From: a virus
Reading direction: 5' to 3' (one strand)
DNA length: 36,958 bases
IMG/VR virus record: IMGVR_UViG_3300037487_000889
Coordinates: 1 to 36,958 of that record
In this document: piece after piece, positions 23,063 through 30,444 of the stretch
How positions within the stretch are numbered: the first letter of the stretch is position 1
Layout: each line of letters starts with the position of its first letter
Position numbers and translations under genes: made by a program
Notes under the pieces: generated by a model
Database searches by the model: none
Seen by the model: only the letters and a program-made list of their open reading frames with translations
Told to the model about the DNA's origin: nothing

Positions 23063-23500
23063 ATGAATCTAGAGAACCTTAAAGAACTTATTACTAAAGA
23101 CTCTCAAATAGACTCTACTGAGTTAGGTATAGAGTCTCTTAAGATACCTCAAATACACGGAAAGTATCTTAATATTTTGACAGATCTTAAACTACTTTTG
23201 GCAAAACAACAAAATGACTTTGCCATCCATAAACTCCGTAGGTGGAAAATTTACACTGGAAAAGCTTCACAAGAAGAATTAGAAGAATGGAAAGAAGAAC
23301 CATTTGATCTAGGAATTCTTAAAACCGATGTTGATAAATTTATGGATGCAGATCCAAAACTTATTGAGTTAAAATCAAAAATTGTTCTCAATGAAGTAAA
23401 AGTAAAAATGGTAGAAGAATTTTTAAAAGCACTTAATAATAGAAATTTTACCATCAAGTCTGCTATTGATTGGCAAAAAATGATGAATGGCATCGTATAA
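23063..23500 (+). CDS. uvsY: UvsY recombination mediator
   Basis: UvsY loads the UvsX recombinase on gp32-coated single-stranded DNA during recombination-dependent replication. The N-terminus MNLENLKELITKDSQIDSTE corresponds to T4 MRLEDLQEELKKDVFIDSTK. HGKYLNILTDLKLLLAKQQNDF, then KLRRWKIYTGKAS, aligns with T4 YSKWLNKHSSIKKEM, then KARLDYYSGRGD. Length is 145 residues against 137 in T4. The ATG has only a weak ribosome-binding site. It is directly followed by uvsW, the same pair as in T4 though in the opposite relative order. Confidence 0.9.
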   Translation: MNLENLKELITKDSQIDSTELGIESLKIPQIHGKYLNILTDLKLLLAKQQNDFAIHKLRRWKIYTGKASQEELEEWKEEPFDLGILKTDVDKFMDADPKLIELKSKIVLNEVKVKMVEEFLKALNNRNFTIKSAIDWQKMMNGIV

Positions 23501-23503
23501 ATA
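23496..23503 (+). promoter_or_regulatory. Late promoter motif TATAAATA overlapping the uvsY stop codon
   Basis: This exact T4 late core contains the uvsY TAA stop (23498-23500) and ends 4 nt before the uvsW GTG. In T4 uvsW is a late gene, which makes a late promoter here credible. However, a transcript with T4 spacing would start at about the start codon itself. Confidence 0.5.
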
Positions 23504-23507
23504 TTGA

Positions 23508-25004
23508 GTGGATATAGATGTTGAATCTATTGATGAAGTAAGATACTATGTAAAGACAGAAAAGGGATTAAAACAAGAACTGAGAGATTACTTCTCATTC
23601 ATGGTCCCCGGAGCCCAATATATGCCTATGTTCAAGCGTAGGCTATGGGACGGAAAAATTCGTCTATACGATATACTTTCATCAACACTTCCAAGAGGTC
23701 TTAAGACATATCTTGAAAAGTTTTCCACAGATCGTGGCTACACCCTAAACATAAAAGAAACCAAAAATCCTTTATGCATCACGGACAAACAACTTCAGGT
23801 TTTTTACGAATCCTTGAAGGTTTCGGTTCGCAAACAGGCAGTGCAGATGCACGACCACCAAAAACAGGGTATCTTGCATGCATTGAACAATCATCGTTCG
23901 GTGCTAATATCACCAACTGGCTCCGGAAAAAGTCTTATTATATACGTCTTGGTTCGGTATCTGCAAAAGGTTATACCTACAGATCGCAAAATTTTAATTT
24001 TGGTTCCAACGGTCGGTCTAGTAAATCAAATGGAGTCTGACTTTTTTGATTACTCTGGACAAGACAAATCTTGGTCATGCAAAAAATACATACACAAGAT
24101 TACTGCTGGAGTTGAAAAAGAAACTAAACAACAGATAGTAGTTTCTACATGGCAATCAATTTACAAATTGCCAAAGCAATGGTTTGATCAATTTGATGCA
24201 GTATTCTTTGATGAATGTCATCAAGCAAAAGCCGAATCAATAAATTTTATTGGACAAAAGCTTTCAAAGGCTTGGTTTAGAATCGGCACAACGGGGACAT
24301 TACAACAAACACAAGCGCATAGATTGAGCATTGAGGGTATACTCGGTCCAGCTGTACAATTTATACACACAAAAAACCTAATGAATAAAGGTTTATTGGC
24401 AAAACTTGGTATAGATTGTTTAATTCTTAAATATAGTGACGAAGAAAAACAATTGTTGAAAAAACAAAAGTATGTTGATGAAATAAAATGGATCGTCACA
24501 AATGAAAAACGAAACGAATTCATCAAACAACTCGCGCTTCGAACCAAAGGGAATACCCTTATCCTCTTTAATTACGTCGAAACACATGGAAAACCGCTCG
24601 CAGCTCTCTTGGAAGCAGCGGGAACGGATAGAAAAATTTATCTTATACATGGAAAGACAGAAGCGGATGCAAGAGAAAATATCAGAAGAATCATTGACAA
24701 AGAAAAAGATGCAATCCTTGTTGCGTCCTTTGGTACTACTTCTGCTGGTATCAATATCGTCAATCTTGATAATATCATATTTGCTTCTCCTACTAAATCG
24801 GTAATAAGATTATTGCAAAGCATTGGTCGTGGTTTGCGAGTTTCTGAAAGAAAAAAGACATTAAAGGTTTATGATATTGTAGATGATCTTTCTTGGAAAT
24901 CTCATAAGAACCATGTATTAAAACACTTTGAAGAACGATTGAAAATATACAAGAAAGAAAAATTTGATTTTAAAATATGTTCAATGAGTTTTAACGACCT
25001 TTGA
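23508..25004 (+). CDS. uvsW: UvsW DNA/RNA helicase
   Basis: This superfamily 2 helicase unwinds R-loops and regresses forks, shutting off origin-dependent replication in favour of recombination-dependent replication. The N-terminal KQELRDYFSFMVPGA to RLWDGKIRLYD matches T4 (HELRDFFSFEADGY to GNWDGRIRLLD). Motifs are a Q-like HDHQKQGI (residues 115-122), Walker A SPTGSGKS (135-142), Walker B DECH (235-238), GTTGTL (260-265) and motif VI QSIGRGLR (437-444). Length is 498 residues against 503 in T4. The start is GTG, with no visible Shine-Dalgarno sequence. It is supported by N-terminal similarity (MDIDVESIDEVR against T4 MDIKVHFHDFSHVR). Confidence 0.95.
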   Translation: MDIDVESIDEVRYYVKTEKGLKQELRDYFSFMVPGAQYMPMFKRRLWDGKIRLYDILSSTLPRGLKTYLEKFSTDRGYTLNIKETKNPLCITDKQLQVFYESLKVSVRKQAVQMHDHQKQGILHALNNHRSVLISPTGSGKSLIIYVLVRYLQKVIPTDRKILILVPTVGLVNQMESDFFDYSGQDKSWSCKKYIHKITAGVEKETKQQIVVSTWQSIYKLPKQWFDQFDAVFFDECHQAKAESINFIGQKLSKAWFRIGTTGTLQQTQAHRLSIEGILGPAVQFIHTKNLMNKGLLAKLGIDCLILKYSDEEKQLLKKQKYVDEIKWIVTNEKRNEFIKQLALRTKGNTLILFNYVETHGKPLAALLEAAGTDRKIYLIHGKTEADARENIRRIIDKEKDAILVASFGTTSAGINIVNLDNIIFASPTKSVIRLLQSIGRGLRVSERKKTLKVYDIVDDLSWKSHKNHVLKHFEERLKIYKKEKFDFKICSMSFNDL

Positions 25005-25006
25005 AA

Positions 25007-25014
25007 GATAAATA
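25007..25014 (+). promoter_or_regulatory. Late promoter motif GATAAATA
   Basis: This matches the relaxed NATAAATA late core and is followed by TTATGG. It ends 21 nt before the ATG at 25036, leaving room for the strong GGGAGG ribosome-binding site. This is a conventional leadered arrangement and marks the downstream gene as late. Confidence 0.6.
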
Positions 25015-25035
25015 TTATGGAAGGGAGGACATAAT

Positions 25036-25698
25036 ATGTCCGACACACTTCCTGAGAATGAATTCTCGGGCGCATTGCGAATTGTAAAGCTTACCTCCGG
25101 AGAAGAATTAATTGGAATGGTAAGCGAATCTGCGCCAGATAAAATAAACATAAAACTACCAGCTCTTTTAGAAAATTACTATACAAGAGGGCAAAAAAAT
25201 GAAATGGTAGAATATGTAAAACTTACAAATTATTTGTTAAATGTCAAAGGTTATGAAGTTAATCTTCCAAGATCTGTAATTGTTTATATTGGTATCCCGG
25301 CCACGGAATTGGAGAAAATGTACGAAGTATATTTTATGGCTATGCAATCCGATTCAAAAACAATTATAAGTTCTGGACCAGAAGATGAAATTGGTTCTGA
25401 AAATGGTTTGCAACTTTTGAATGATTTATTCAATAATCCAGATTTTGTAAATTTTGTAAATGATCTTATTGACAATTTTGAAGGTGTAGAAATATTAGAT
25501 GATTCTGATGATGAAGAGTGGGACGATATAGTTGCAGAATCGCCTATAAGCCCTCCGGAGGAAAAACCGTCCGAAGATGCTCCTAAGAAGAAGAAACGCA
25601 AGGCGATGAAGCCTGAAACGAATAAGCTACCTTATAAACCGGAAGCCAACCCAAATACTCCAGAGGGTTGGTCAGACAATCCACTAGACTACATTTAA
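25036..25698 (+). CDS. Sm-like-fold phage protein with acidic and basic C-terminal tail (220 aa)
   Basis: Residues 13-43 (ALRIVKLTSGEELIGMVSES, then INIKLPALLE) follow the Sm1 pattern of Sm/LSm/Hfq proteins, where a strand and the G-E-E-L-I-G turn lead to further strands. NLPRSVIVYIGIPA (residues 76-89) could be the Sm2-like strand pair. After a helical region comes an acidic stretch (residues 151-164, ILDDSDDEEWDD) and a basic cluster KKKKRK (184-189). Nothing more specific is recognised. The gene has a late-type promoter and a strong ribosome-binding site. It converges on the tube-like gene, the two stop codons overlapping. It may bind RNA or be a virion or assembly factor. Confidence 0.7.
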   Translation: MSDTLPENEFSGALRIVKLTSGEELIGMVSESAPDKINIKLPALLENYYTRGQKNEMVEYVKLTNYLLNVKGYEVNLPRSVIVYIGIPATELEKMYEVYFMAMQSDSKTIISSGPEDEIGSENGLQLLNDLFNNPDFVNFVNDLIDNFEGVEILDDSDDEEWDDIVAESPISPPEEKPSEDAPKKKKRKAMKPETNKLPYKPEANPNTPEGWSDNPLDYI

Positions 25699-26237
25699 AC
25701 TTGATTTTTTAAATTTGATGGAACTGGATCTTGTTGGTCACCGGTCCAAAGATCAAAATATGAATATTTAAATGTGCAATTTGTTTTTTGAATTATTGCA
25801 TCAGCACTATCTGCTTGAAACTGCATGCCATTTAATTTTACTGGAATAATATAATTAAATTTTGCTCTTAAAATTTCACAGTTTGTTGTAGGATCATATA
25901 AAAACAAATTTGCTTCATGGTGCCAAGATTGATACAGAGCATTGTGTTCCGTATCATTTTTGATATTTGTAATATTGCGAATCCAAGAATAAATGCTCAT
26001 CCAGTTTGTCAAATCCGAATCAACAATAAATTCAACATTTAAAGTTTCAAAATTTGCTACCATAGTTGGTACTGGGATTGTTGTACCGAGTGTTGTTGGT
26101 TGTGGTTGATCTGGAACAGAAATACCCGGAAGATTTGCTCTTTGACACATAAGTTCCATCTGTTTGGTCCCACGACCAAATACCAGACGAAAATAACTGT
26201 TATACATCGGGTTAGTGTTTGATGAACATAAACTCAT
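25695..26237 (-). CDS. Tail-tube-fold virion protein (gp19-like family, 180 aa)
   Basis: YNSYFRLVFGRGTKQMELMCQRANLPGISV and then VANFETLNVEFIVDSDLTNWMSIYSWI (each read in parts) resemble T4-type tube-fold proteins, in which a strand-loop region (RANLPG) is followed by a FIVDxxLxNWxxIxxW segment. This form is seen in T4-like environmental phages as a structural protein near gene 23. It differs from the two adjacent gp19 copies at 32428-33495, so it may be a tail-terminator or baseplate-tube protein (gp3-, gp48- or gp54-like) rather than the main tube. The ATG lies 5 nt after a CATAAATA motif and has no Shine-Dalgarno sequence. Confidence 0.7.
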   Translation of the reverse strand: MSLCSSNTNPMYNSYFRLVFGRGTKQMELMCQRANLPGISVPDQPQPTTLGTTIPVPTMVANFETLNVEFIVDSDLTNWMSIYSWIRNITNIKNDTEHNALYQSWHHEANLFLYDPTTNCEILRAKFNYIIPVKLNGMQFQADSADAIIQKTNCTFKYSYFDLWTGDQQDPVPSNLKNQV

Positions 26238-26242
26238 AGAAA

Positions 26243-26250
26243 TATTTATG
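26243..26250 (-). promoter_or_regulatory. Late promoter motif CATAAATA
   Basis: This relaxed late core (NATAAATA) lies between the T-tract of the gene 23 terminator and the tube-like gene, ending 5 nt before its ATG. With T4 spacing, transcription would begin at the A of the start codon. Confidence 0.5.
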
Positions 26251-26286
26251 GTAAAACAAAAACCTCCCGATTACTCGGGAGGTTTT
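26251..26286 (-). terminator. Strong intrinsic terminator after the major capsid gene
   Basis: The 12-bp stem is AAAACCTCCCGA with TCGGGAGGTTTT (4-nt loop), GC-rich at the apex, and is followed on the minus strand by TTTGTTTTAC. It lies 35 bp beyond the gene 23 stop. It would insulate the very abundant gene 23 mRNA from the downstream tube-like gene, which has its own late motif. Confidence 0.9.
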
Positions 26287-26321
26287 CGAAGGTTTTATAC
26301 TTTCCTTGGTTAGACCATCAA

Positions 26322-27743
26322 TTAGATGGTGTTGCCGTGGAGGTTTTGTACCGATGTGAGGCGGTAGTATTGGTTCAAGCCGCTTGTGAGGGTTTCGCCA
26401 TCTGGAACACCCGAGCTGTTGAGCACGAATGGGTTGGCGACGACGCCGTAACGGGTCTTGAATGCGATACGTGGTTGGAAAGTGTTTGGATCAACTGCAC
26501 GTACCATTTGTAGCGGAACGTATGGGCAGTAGAACAATCCAGCATCGTATGGCGACTCACCCTTATAGCCAGCAACGAAGAAGTTGTAACCAACTGGGCT
26601 ATATGGATCGATGTAGACGCGAATCTTGCCACTGAGGATACCAGCGAAGGTGCTTTGTGTGTCATCAACGTTGAGTTGAGGAGCGATTGCTGGGCTGAGG
26701 CTCATGAAGCCAGACATGGCGAGGGCTGCTGCGGTATCGCTATCGCAGATGATGAAGTTACCCTTACCACGGCGGGTTTCCTTGGCGATTTGATTGCATT
26801 CACGTTCGATTTGGAAGCTGAGGCCACGGAAGCGTTCAGCAGACCAACGACCGTCAGAATCTTGGTCAAGATCGTATACACCACCACCGCTTGCAGATCC
26901 GCTGAGATCTGGTTGTTGCGAACCGTTCTTAGAAACGAAGTAGATTGTCTTGACGATTTCACGGTTGATTTCGGCAAGAATTTCGGTGCTGAGAAGATTA
27001 GCGAGTTCAGCTTCAGCGTCTAGACCGTGAACAGCCTTAAGGTCTTGAGCCAATTCGACTGTGTAGTTGCTGCTTAGAGCGCGTGTACGAGCTTGAACAG
27101 CAACGCGGTCGATTGTGAAGGACATTTGGTTCCATGTAGCATATGGAGCGGTGGAACCGATACCTTCACCTTGAGATGTTAGGATACCACGAACTGTGTT
27201 GATCGATGTACCACGGAAAACCGAGTTGGTCATACCGGCTGTGTAGTTCCAGCCAGCTGATAGACCCTTAGAAGCAGCAAAGGCTGCTGGCAAGGTCCAA
27301 CCTGAACCACCGTAAGATGCTTGTGGCTCTTGGAAGTTAGCTTCGGTGTAGTTTGAAGCACCGTAAGAAGAACCTTGGTTACCAGCGAACGAATAGTTCG
27401 AACGCATGGCAAAGATGAGGCCGGTTGGGGCGGTCATTGGTTGAACGCCGCAAATGTCATAGGCCATCAAGTTTGGCATGGCGCGACGAACCAACGAGAT
27501 GAGTACTGGGTCATAACCAGAGACTCTTGTTGTGTTCGTGTAGTCCATAGGCATTCCGAGGTTGCCGGATGACATGTCTTCTGTGAGGTGTTGGCTACGA
27601 AGAGCTTGTTCTTGGTTCTCCAAAAGAACTGCAGTAACTTTCTTACGGTAGTCATCTTGGATAGAAGGAAGAGCATCGTGACCAAGCACTGGCTCCCACT
27701 TCTCGGTTAATACGTCATATGGTGTGTTGTCTGCGAATTGCAT
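26322..27743 (-). CDS. 23: Major capsid protein (gp23)
   Basis: This is the shell-forming HK97-fold protein. The block SLVRRAMPNLMAYDICGVQPMTAPTGLIFAMRSNY (read in parts) is nearly identical in pattern to T4 (MVRRAIPNLIAFDICGVQPMNSPTGQVFALRAVY). Length is 473 residues against 521 in T4. A T4-type prohead-protease site (I/L-x-E) occurs as HLTE at residues 52-55, close to the processing position of T4 gp23 (after residue 65). Cleavage there by gp21 is an inference. The coding sequence is visibly richer in G and C than the glycan genes, as often seen for highly expressed phage genes. It is preceded by a CTAAATA late motif and GGAG, and followed by a strong terminator. Confidence 0.98.
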   Translation of the reverse strand: MQFADNTPYDVLTEKWEPVLGHDALPSIQDDYRKKVTAVLLENQEQALRSQHLTEDMSSGNLGMPMDYTNTTRVSGYDPVLISLVRRAMPNLMAYDICGVQPMTAPTGLIFAMRSNYSFAGNQGSSYGASNYTEANFQEPQASYGGSGWTLPAAFAASKGLSAGWNYTAGMTNSVFRGTSINTVRGILTSQGEGIGSTAPYATWNQMSFTIDRVAVQARTRALSSNYTVELAQDLKAVHGLDAEAELANLLSTEILAEINREIVKTIYFVSKNGSQQPDLSGSASGGGVYDLDQDSDGRWSAERFRGLSFQIERECNQIAKETRRGKGNFIICDSDTAAALAMSGFMSLSPAIAPQLNVDDTQSTFAGILSGKIRVYIDPYSPVGYNFFVAGYKGESPYDAGLFYCPYVPLQMVRAVDPNTFQPRIAFKTRYGVVANPFVLNSSGVPDGETLTSGLNQYYRLTSVQNLHGNTI

Positions 27744-27770
27744 TTTTTAGTTATCTCCTGTGAGTAAAAT

Positions 27771-27777
27771 TATTTAG
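27771..27777 (-). promoter_or_regulatory. Late promoter motif CTAAATA for gene 23
   Basis: CTAAATAATTTTAC shares the 13-mer TAAATAATTTTAC with the gene 22 promoter. Both motifs end exactly 27 nt before their start codons. The predicted leader of about 22 nt carries GGAG. This is the best-supported example of the CTAAATA variant. Confidence 0.75.
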
Positions 27778-27790
27778 TAAAAATTGTTTT

Positions 27791-28837
27791 TTAGACTTTC
27801 TTGTTTAGTCTACCCAAGGCTCCAACATAACCTTCTACTAAAGTTGTTGGATTACCCTTGACTGTTGAAAAAGTTTGCTCTGGCTCTGGTGTGCGTGTTG
27901 GAGCAGAAACTCTTGCTGTGTTGATGTAATTTTCCTTGATGGCAACTAGCTTACTGCGGTACTCTTCTGTGTCACCAAAAGAAACGTTTTCCATCAAATT
28001 TTGAAGTTTAGAAATTTGTGTGTCAGCCAAATCTTTGGTTTCGGCTACAAAAATTCCAGCACATTCTGTCAATTCAATTTGCTTGCGAAGAGCAATATTG
28101 GTGTTGAAAGATTCGTTTAGCTTTTCTTCAAGTTGACGGTTTTGTGAATATAGCTCATCAAGAACGTTGTACTTCTCGTTTGGAACATCAATGTAGTGGT
28201 TCTCAAAGAGGTTCTTTAGACCAGTGATGAAGTTTTCTGCAATTTGTGTTTTGATGCCTTGTTCAACAGAAACAGCATTTTCTGTCATCCATTCTTCAAC
28301 AACGTAGTCTAGATAATCGTCAACCTTCTCAACGAGAGATTCGGTGACATTATCAAGATATGTCTTTACGTTGCCATCGACATCTTCAACGATTGCGGCG
28401 ACTGTGCGCTCAACGCGATCTGTGACTGCAGCTTCAAAAATTCCTTCAAGCTTTGCAACCAAATCTTCGGATGCATTATCCTCACCCAAGAGTGAAATTA
28501 AAGCTGAACGGAATTGTGCGCGGGTTTGCTCTTCGACTTCCTCAACGTCTGAATCTGGCTCAGGTGTTGATTCTTCCATTTCCTCTTCGGCTTCCTCATC
28601 CTCTTCTTCAACCTGTGGTTGAACAGGAGCAGAAGTCTTCATGGCCATTCCAGCCATGCTGTTAGGGACTACTGGGGCACCAACTGGGGTTGTTGCTGGC
28701 ATACCAGAAACTATAGGAGCTGGTGTTACCGAGCTTTTACCTGTAGCATCATAATCTGGCTTTCCATCAGAAATAGCACCAAGGCCCATGGCTTCGGCGG
28801 CAGCTTCAGAAATTGTGTATTTTTTGTTGTTTTTCAT
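27791..28837 (-). CDS. 22: Prohead scaffold/core protein (gp22)
   Basis: This internal scaffold directs shell assembly and is later degraded by gp21. The conserved core is VEKVDDYLDYVVEEWMTENA, then SVEQGIKTQIAENFITGLKNL and YIDVPNEKYNVLDEL, characteristic of T4-type gp22. Before it are a Pro/Ala/Met-rich linker (residues 35-75) and a very acidic tract (EEEDEEAEEEMEE), consistent with a scaffold. At 348 residues it is longer than T4 gp22 (269), mainly through this N-terminal part. The frame opens with a TTG two codons earlier; the ATG at 28835-28837 is chosen because AAGGA is upstream at suitable distance. Confidence 0.93.
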   Translation of the reverse strand: MKNNKKYTISEAAAEAMGLGAISDGKPDYDATGKSSVTPAPIVSGMPATTPVGAPVVPNSMAGMAMKTSAPVQPQVEEEDEEAEEEMEESTPEPDSDVEEVEEQTRAQFRSALISLLGEDNASEDLVAKLEGIFEAAVTDRVERTVAAIVEDVDGNVKTYLDNVTESLVEKVDDYLDYVVEEWMTENAVSVEQGIKTQIAENFITGLKNLFENHYIDVPNEKYNVLDELYSQNRQLEEKLNESFNTNIALRKQIELTECAGIFVAETKDLADTQISKLQNLMENVSFGDTEEYRSKLVAIKENYINTARVSAPTRTPEPEQTFSTVKGNPTTLVEGYVGALGRLNKKV

Positions 28838-28864
28838 AATCAAAGGATCCTTAAATTGTAAAAT

Positions 28865-28872
28865 TATTTATA
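28865..28872 (-). promoter_or_regulatory. Late promoter motif TATAAATA for gene 22
   Basis: This exact T4 late core extends as TATAAATAATTTTAC and shares TAAATAATTTTAC with the gene 23 promoter. It ends 27 nt before the ATG and precedes AAGGA. It lies in the 47-bp gap after the unknown Gly/Ala-rich gene. Confidence 0.75.
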
Positions 28873-28884
28873 TTAAATTGTTTC

Positions 28885-29646
28885 TCAAGGAATCAATCCT
28901 TGTTGTTTTGCTTTTTTTCTGACCTCATTGGCTTTCATTTGTTTTGCCAATCTTTCAGTTTCGGCATCATAATCTGCTTGTTGTCTTTCTTGTGGGCTTA
29001 TAATCTTACTTGGTTTCTTTTCTGGAATTACAAATTTTGTCCAAGGAGATCCGGCCCCCTGAGCCGCCAGCTCCATCTGGCTTTGTCCAATTTTTCCTAA
29101 TTGAGCTTCAACCCAAGTTTTACCAGAAAGTTCTTCTGCTTGTTTTCCAAGGCTAGCAACACCACGGGAAGCATACTTTAGTGCAGAACCACCAACTTTT
29201 CCTAAAATTCCTGTTTTATCAAGAGCGCCTGCTGCTCCTTTTAGTAAGCCAGCTCCTTTTTTTCCTAAAGCTCCTGCAGCAGCACCAGCACCCATTGCTC
29301 CGGCTGCACCCAATAATTTTAGAAATGGGCTAGTTTCATCTTGGTCTTCTTCTTTTTGTTTTTGCTCATCAGAGTCGCCAACCAAGATTTCACCAAAATT
29401 TGGTGAGTCTTCTTTATTTTTTAATCTGGGTTGACCGCTACCCTCACCACCACCAAACCCAGACATTTCTTTTTTGGCTTCTTCTTTAGTTCGTTTTTCT
29501 CCAGTTGAAAGCCATGAAATTGGATCATACCATTCCTCATACAGTTTTTTATCTTTAAAAACTGAATCTTGTGGATTTGTTTCGATCTTGTTTTCTATCA
29601 TTAAAACAAGATAATTTTTGGTATCGGATGGAAATTTGTATGTCAT
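28885..29646 (-). CDS. Unknown head-module protein with Gly/Ala-rich hydrophobic segment (253 aa)
   Basis: No family is recognised. The N-terminal 55 residues (YKFPSDTKNYLVLMIENK, then YEEWYDPISWLSTGEKR) look folded. Residues 61-108 are polar and charged. Residues 109-167 form a Gly/Ala-rich, weakly amphipathic stretch (LLGAAGAMGAGAAAGALGKK, then GAGLLKGAAGAL and GGSALKYASRGVASLGK). The C-terminus is charged and helical (ERQQADYDAETERLAKQMK). Position between protease gene 21 and scaffold gene 22, with four-base overlap to gene 21 (ATGA), suggests a core or internal head protein, possibly packaged and ejected. Membrane activity of the Gly/Ala segment is only a possibility. Confidence 0.75.
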   Translation of the reverse strand: MTYKFPSDTKNYLVLMIENKIETNPQDSVFKDKKLYEEWYDPISWLSTGEKRTKEEAKKEMSGFGGGEGSGQPRLKNKEDSPNFGEILVGDSDEQKQKEEDQDETSPFLKLLGAAGAMGAGAAAGALGKKGAGLLKGAAGALDKTGILGKVGGSALKYASRGVASLGKQAEELSGKTWVEAQLGKIGQSQMELAAQGAGSPWTKFVIPEKKPSKIISPQERQQADYDAETERLAKQMKANEVRKKAKQQGLIP

Positions 29647-30290
29647 GAAAGTTTCTTAAAAAATTCTTCAAATATCTTTACGATATTTTTGTTTAGATCT
29701 TTCTTTGAAGAAGACTTAATTAGTCTTACAGCATTATCGCGGTCTCTTTCGGTCCAAATGCCATTTTCGAAGATCCATTCTCTTCCTTCCATGATGCCAT
29801 TTACGAAAGCATTTGGGGCAGAAGGATCTGCTACGATGTCAATTGCAGCCAACATGAAATCTTCTTGAACTTCTTGATACCCATTGCGAGACTTCAATGA
29901 TCCCATACCACGGGTAGAGACTCCCAATTGAGCACCTTCATCGATTAGGTTTTTTACGATACGACCCATTGGGGTATCTAAAACTTTAGCCTTACCGTAA
30001 ACATTATTTCCGTCTTCATGAAGATCCTTGACAATGTGAGAAACGCGGTCAAGGTTTACAGTTGGTCCTGTTGGGTGGTTTAATTCACCAAGAGCACGGC
30101 CCTTATTTACGTATTCATTGATATACCGGCCAGTTTCTTTAGCCAAAATATTCTTTGGATAAATTCTTCCGTTGCGGTTTTTTTGTTCGGCTTGCATGAA
30201 AATGCCTTCGATGAAATAATGTTTTTCACCGTTGCCGACATTTTCTTTAATATACTTAATGTCTTCAGTTAGTTCTGTTATTAGTTTCAT
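29643..30290 (-). CDS. 21: Prohead core protease (gp21)
   Basis: This serine protease matures the prohead by cleaving scaffold and capsid proteins. EGIFMQAEQKNRNGRIYPK, ALGELNHPTGPTVNLDRVSH (catalytic His, H72) and GAQLGVSTRGMGS (catalytic Ser, S125), with DIVADPSAPNAFVNG after it, are the U9/gp21 signature. Length is 215 residues against 212 in T4. Its start is overlapped by the small gp67-like ORF (26 nt) and its end overlaps the next gene by four bases. Confidence 0.96.
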   Translation of the reverse strand: MKLITELTEDIKYIKENVGNGEKHYFIEGIFMQAEQKNRNGRIYPKNILAKETGRYINEYVNKGRALGELNHPTGPTVNLDRVSHIVKDLHEDGNNVYGKAKVLDTPMGRIVKNLIDEGAQLGVSTRGMGSLKSRNGYQEVQEDFMLAAIDIVADPSAPNAFVNGIMEGREWIFENGIWTERDRDNAVRLIKSSSKKDLNKNIVKIFEEFFKKLS

Positions 30291-30444
30291 TGGTTGGTCT
30301 CATTAGGTTTTGAGCGACTGTCTTGTATTGCTCTTGCAACTTGCTGGCAACCTTTGTGTAAAGTGTGCGAGAAGCGGTTTCCTTAAAAGAAACTGCATTC
30401 TCTTCAATAGCACTTTTAATCATTTCGCGAACGTTGTTTTTCAT
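30265..30444 (-). CDS. Small prohead core protein, gp67-like (59 aa)
   Basis: This ORF was found by reading between genes 21 and the gp68-like gene. It begins MKNNVREMIKSAIEENAVSF and continues KETASRTLYTKVASKLQEQY, then KTVAQNLMRPTNE. The helix pattern (IKxxI...A...F, then L..K...A.N) resembles the N-terminal half of T4 gp67 (LIEAIKSNDLVAARKLFAEA, then LIKEEKIAIARNF), which lies between genes 20 and 21 in T4. The acidic tail of T4 gp67 is missing. It overlaps the upstream stop by ATGA and the start of gene 21 by 26 nt, so it is embedded in a coupled series. Confidence 0.72.
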   Translation of the reverse strand: MKNNVREMIKSAIEENAVSFKETASRTLYTKVASKLQEQYKTVAQNLMRPTNETNNRTN

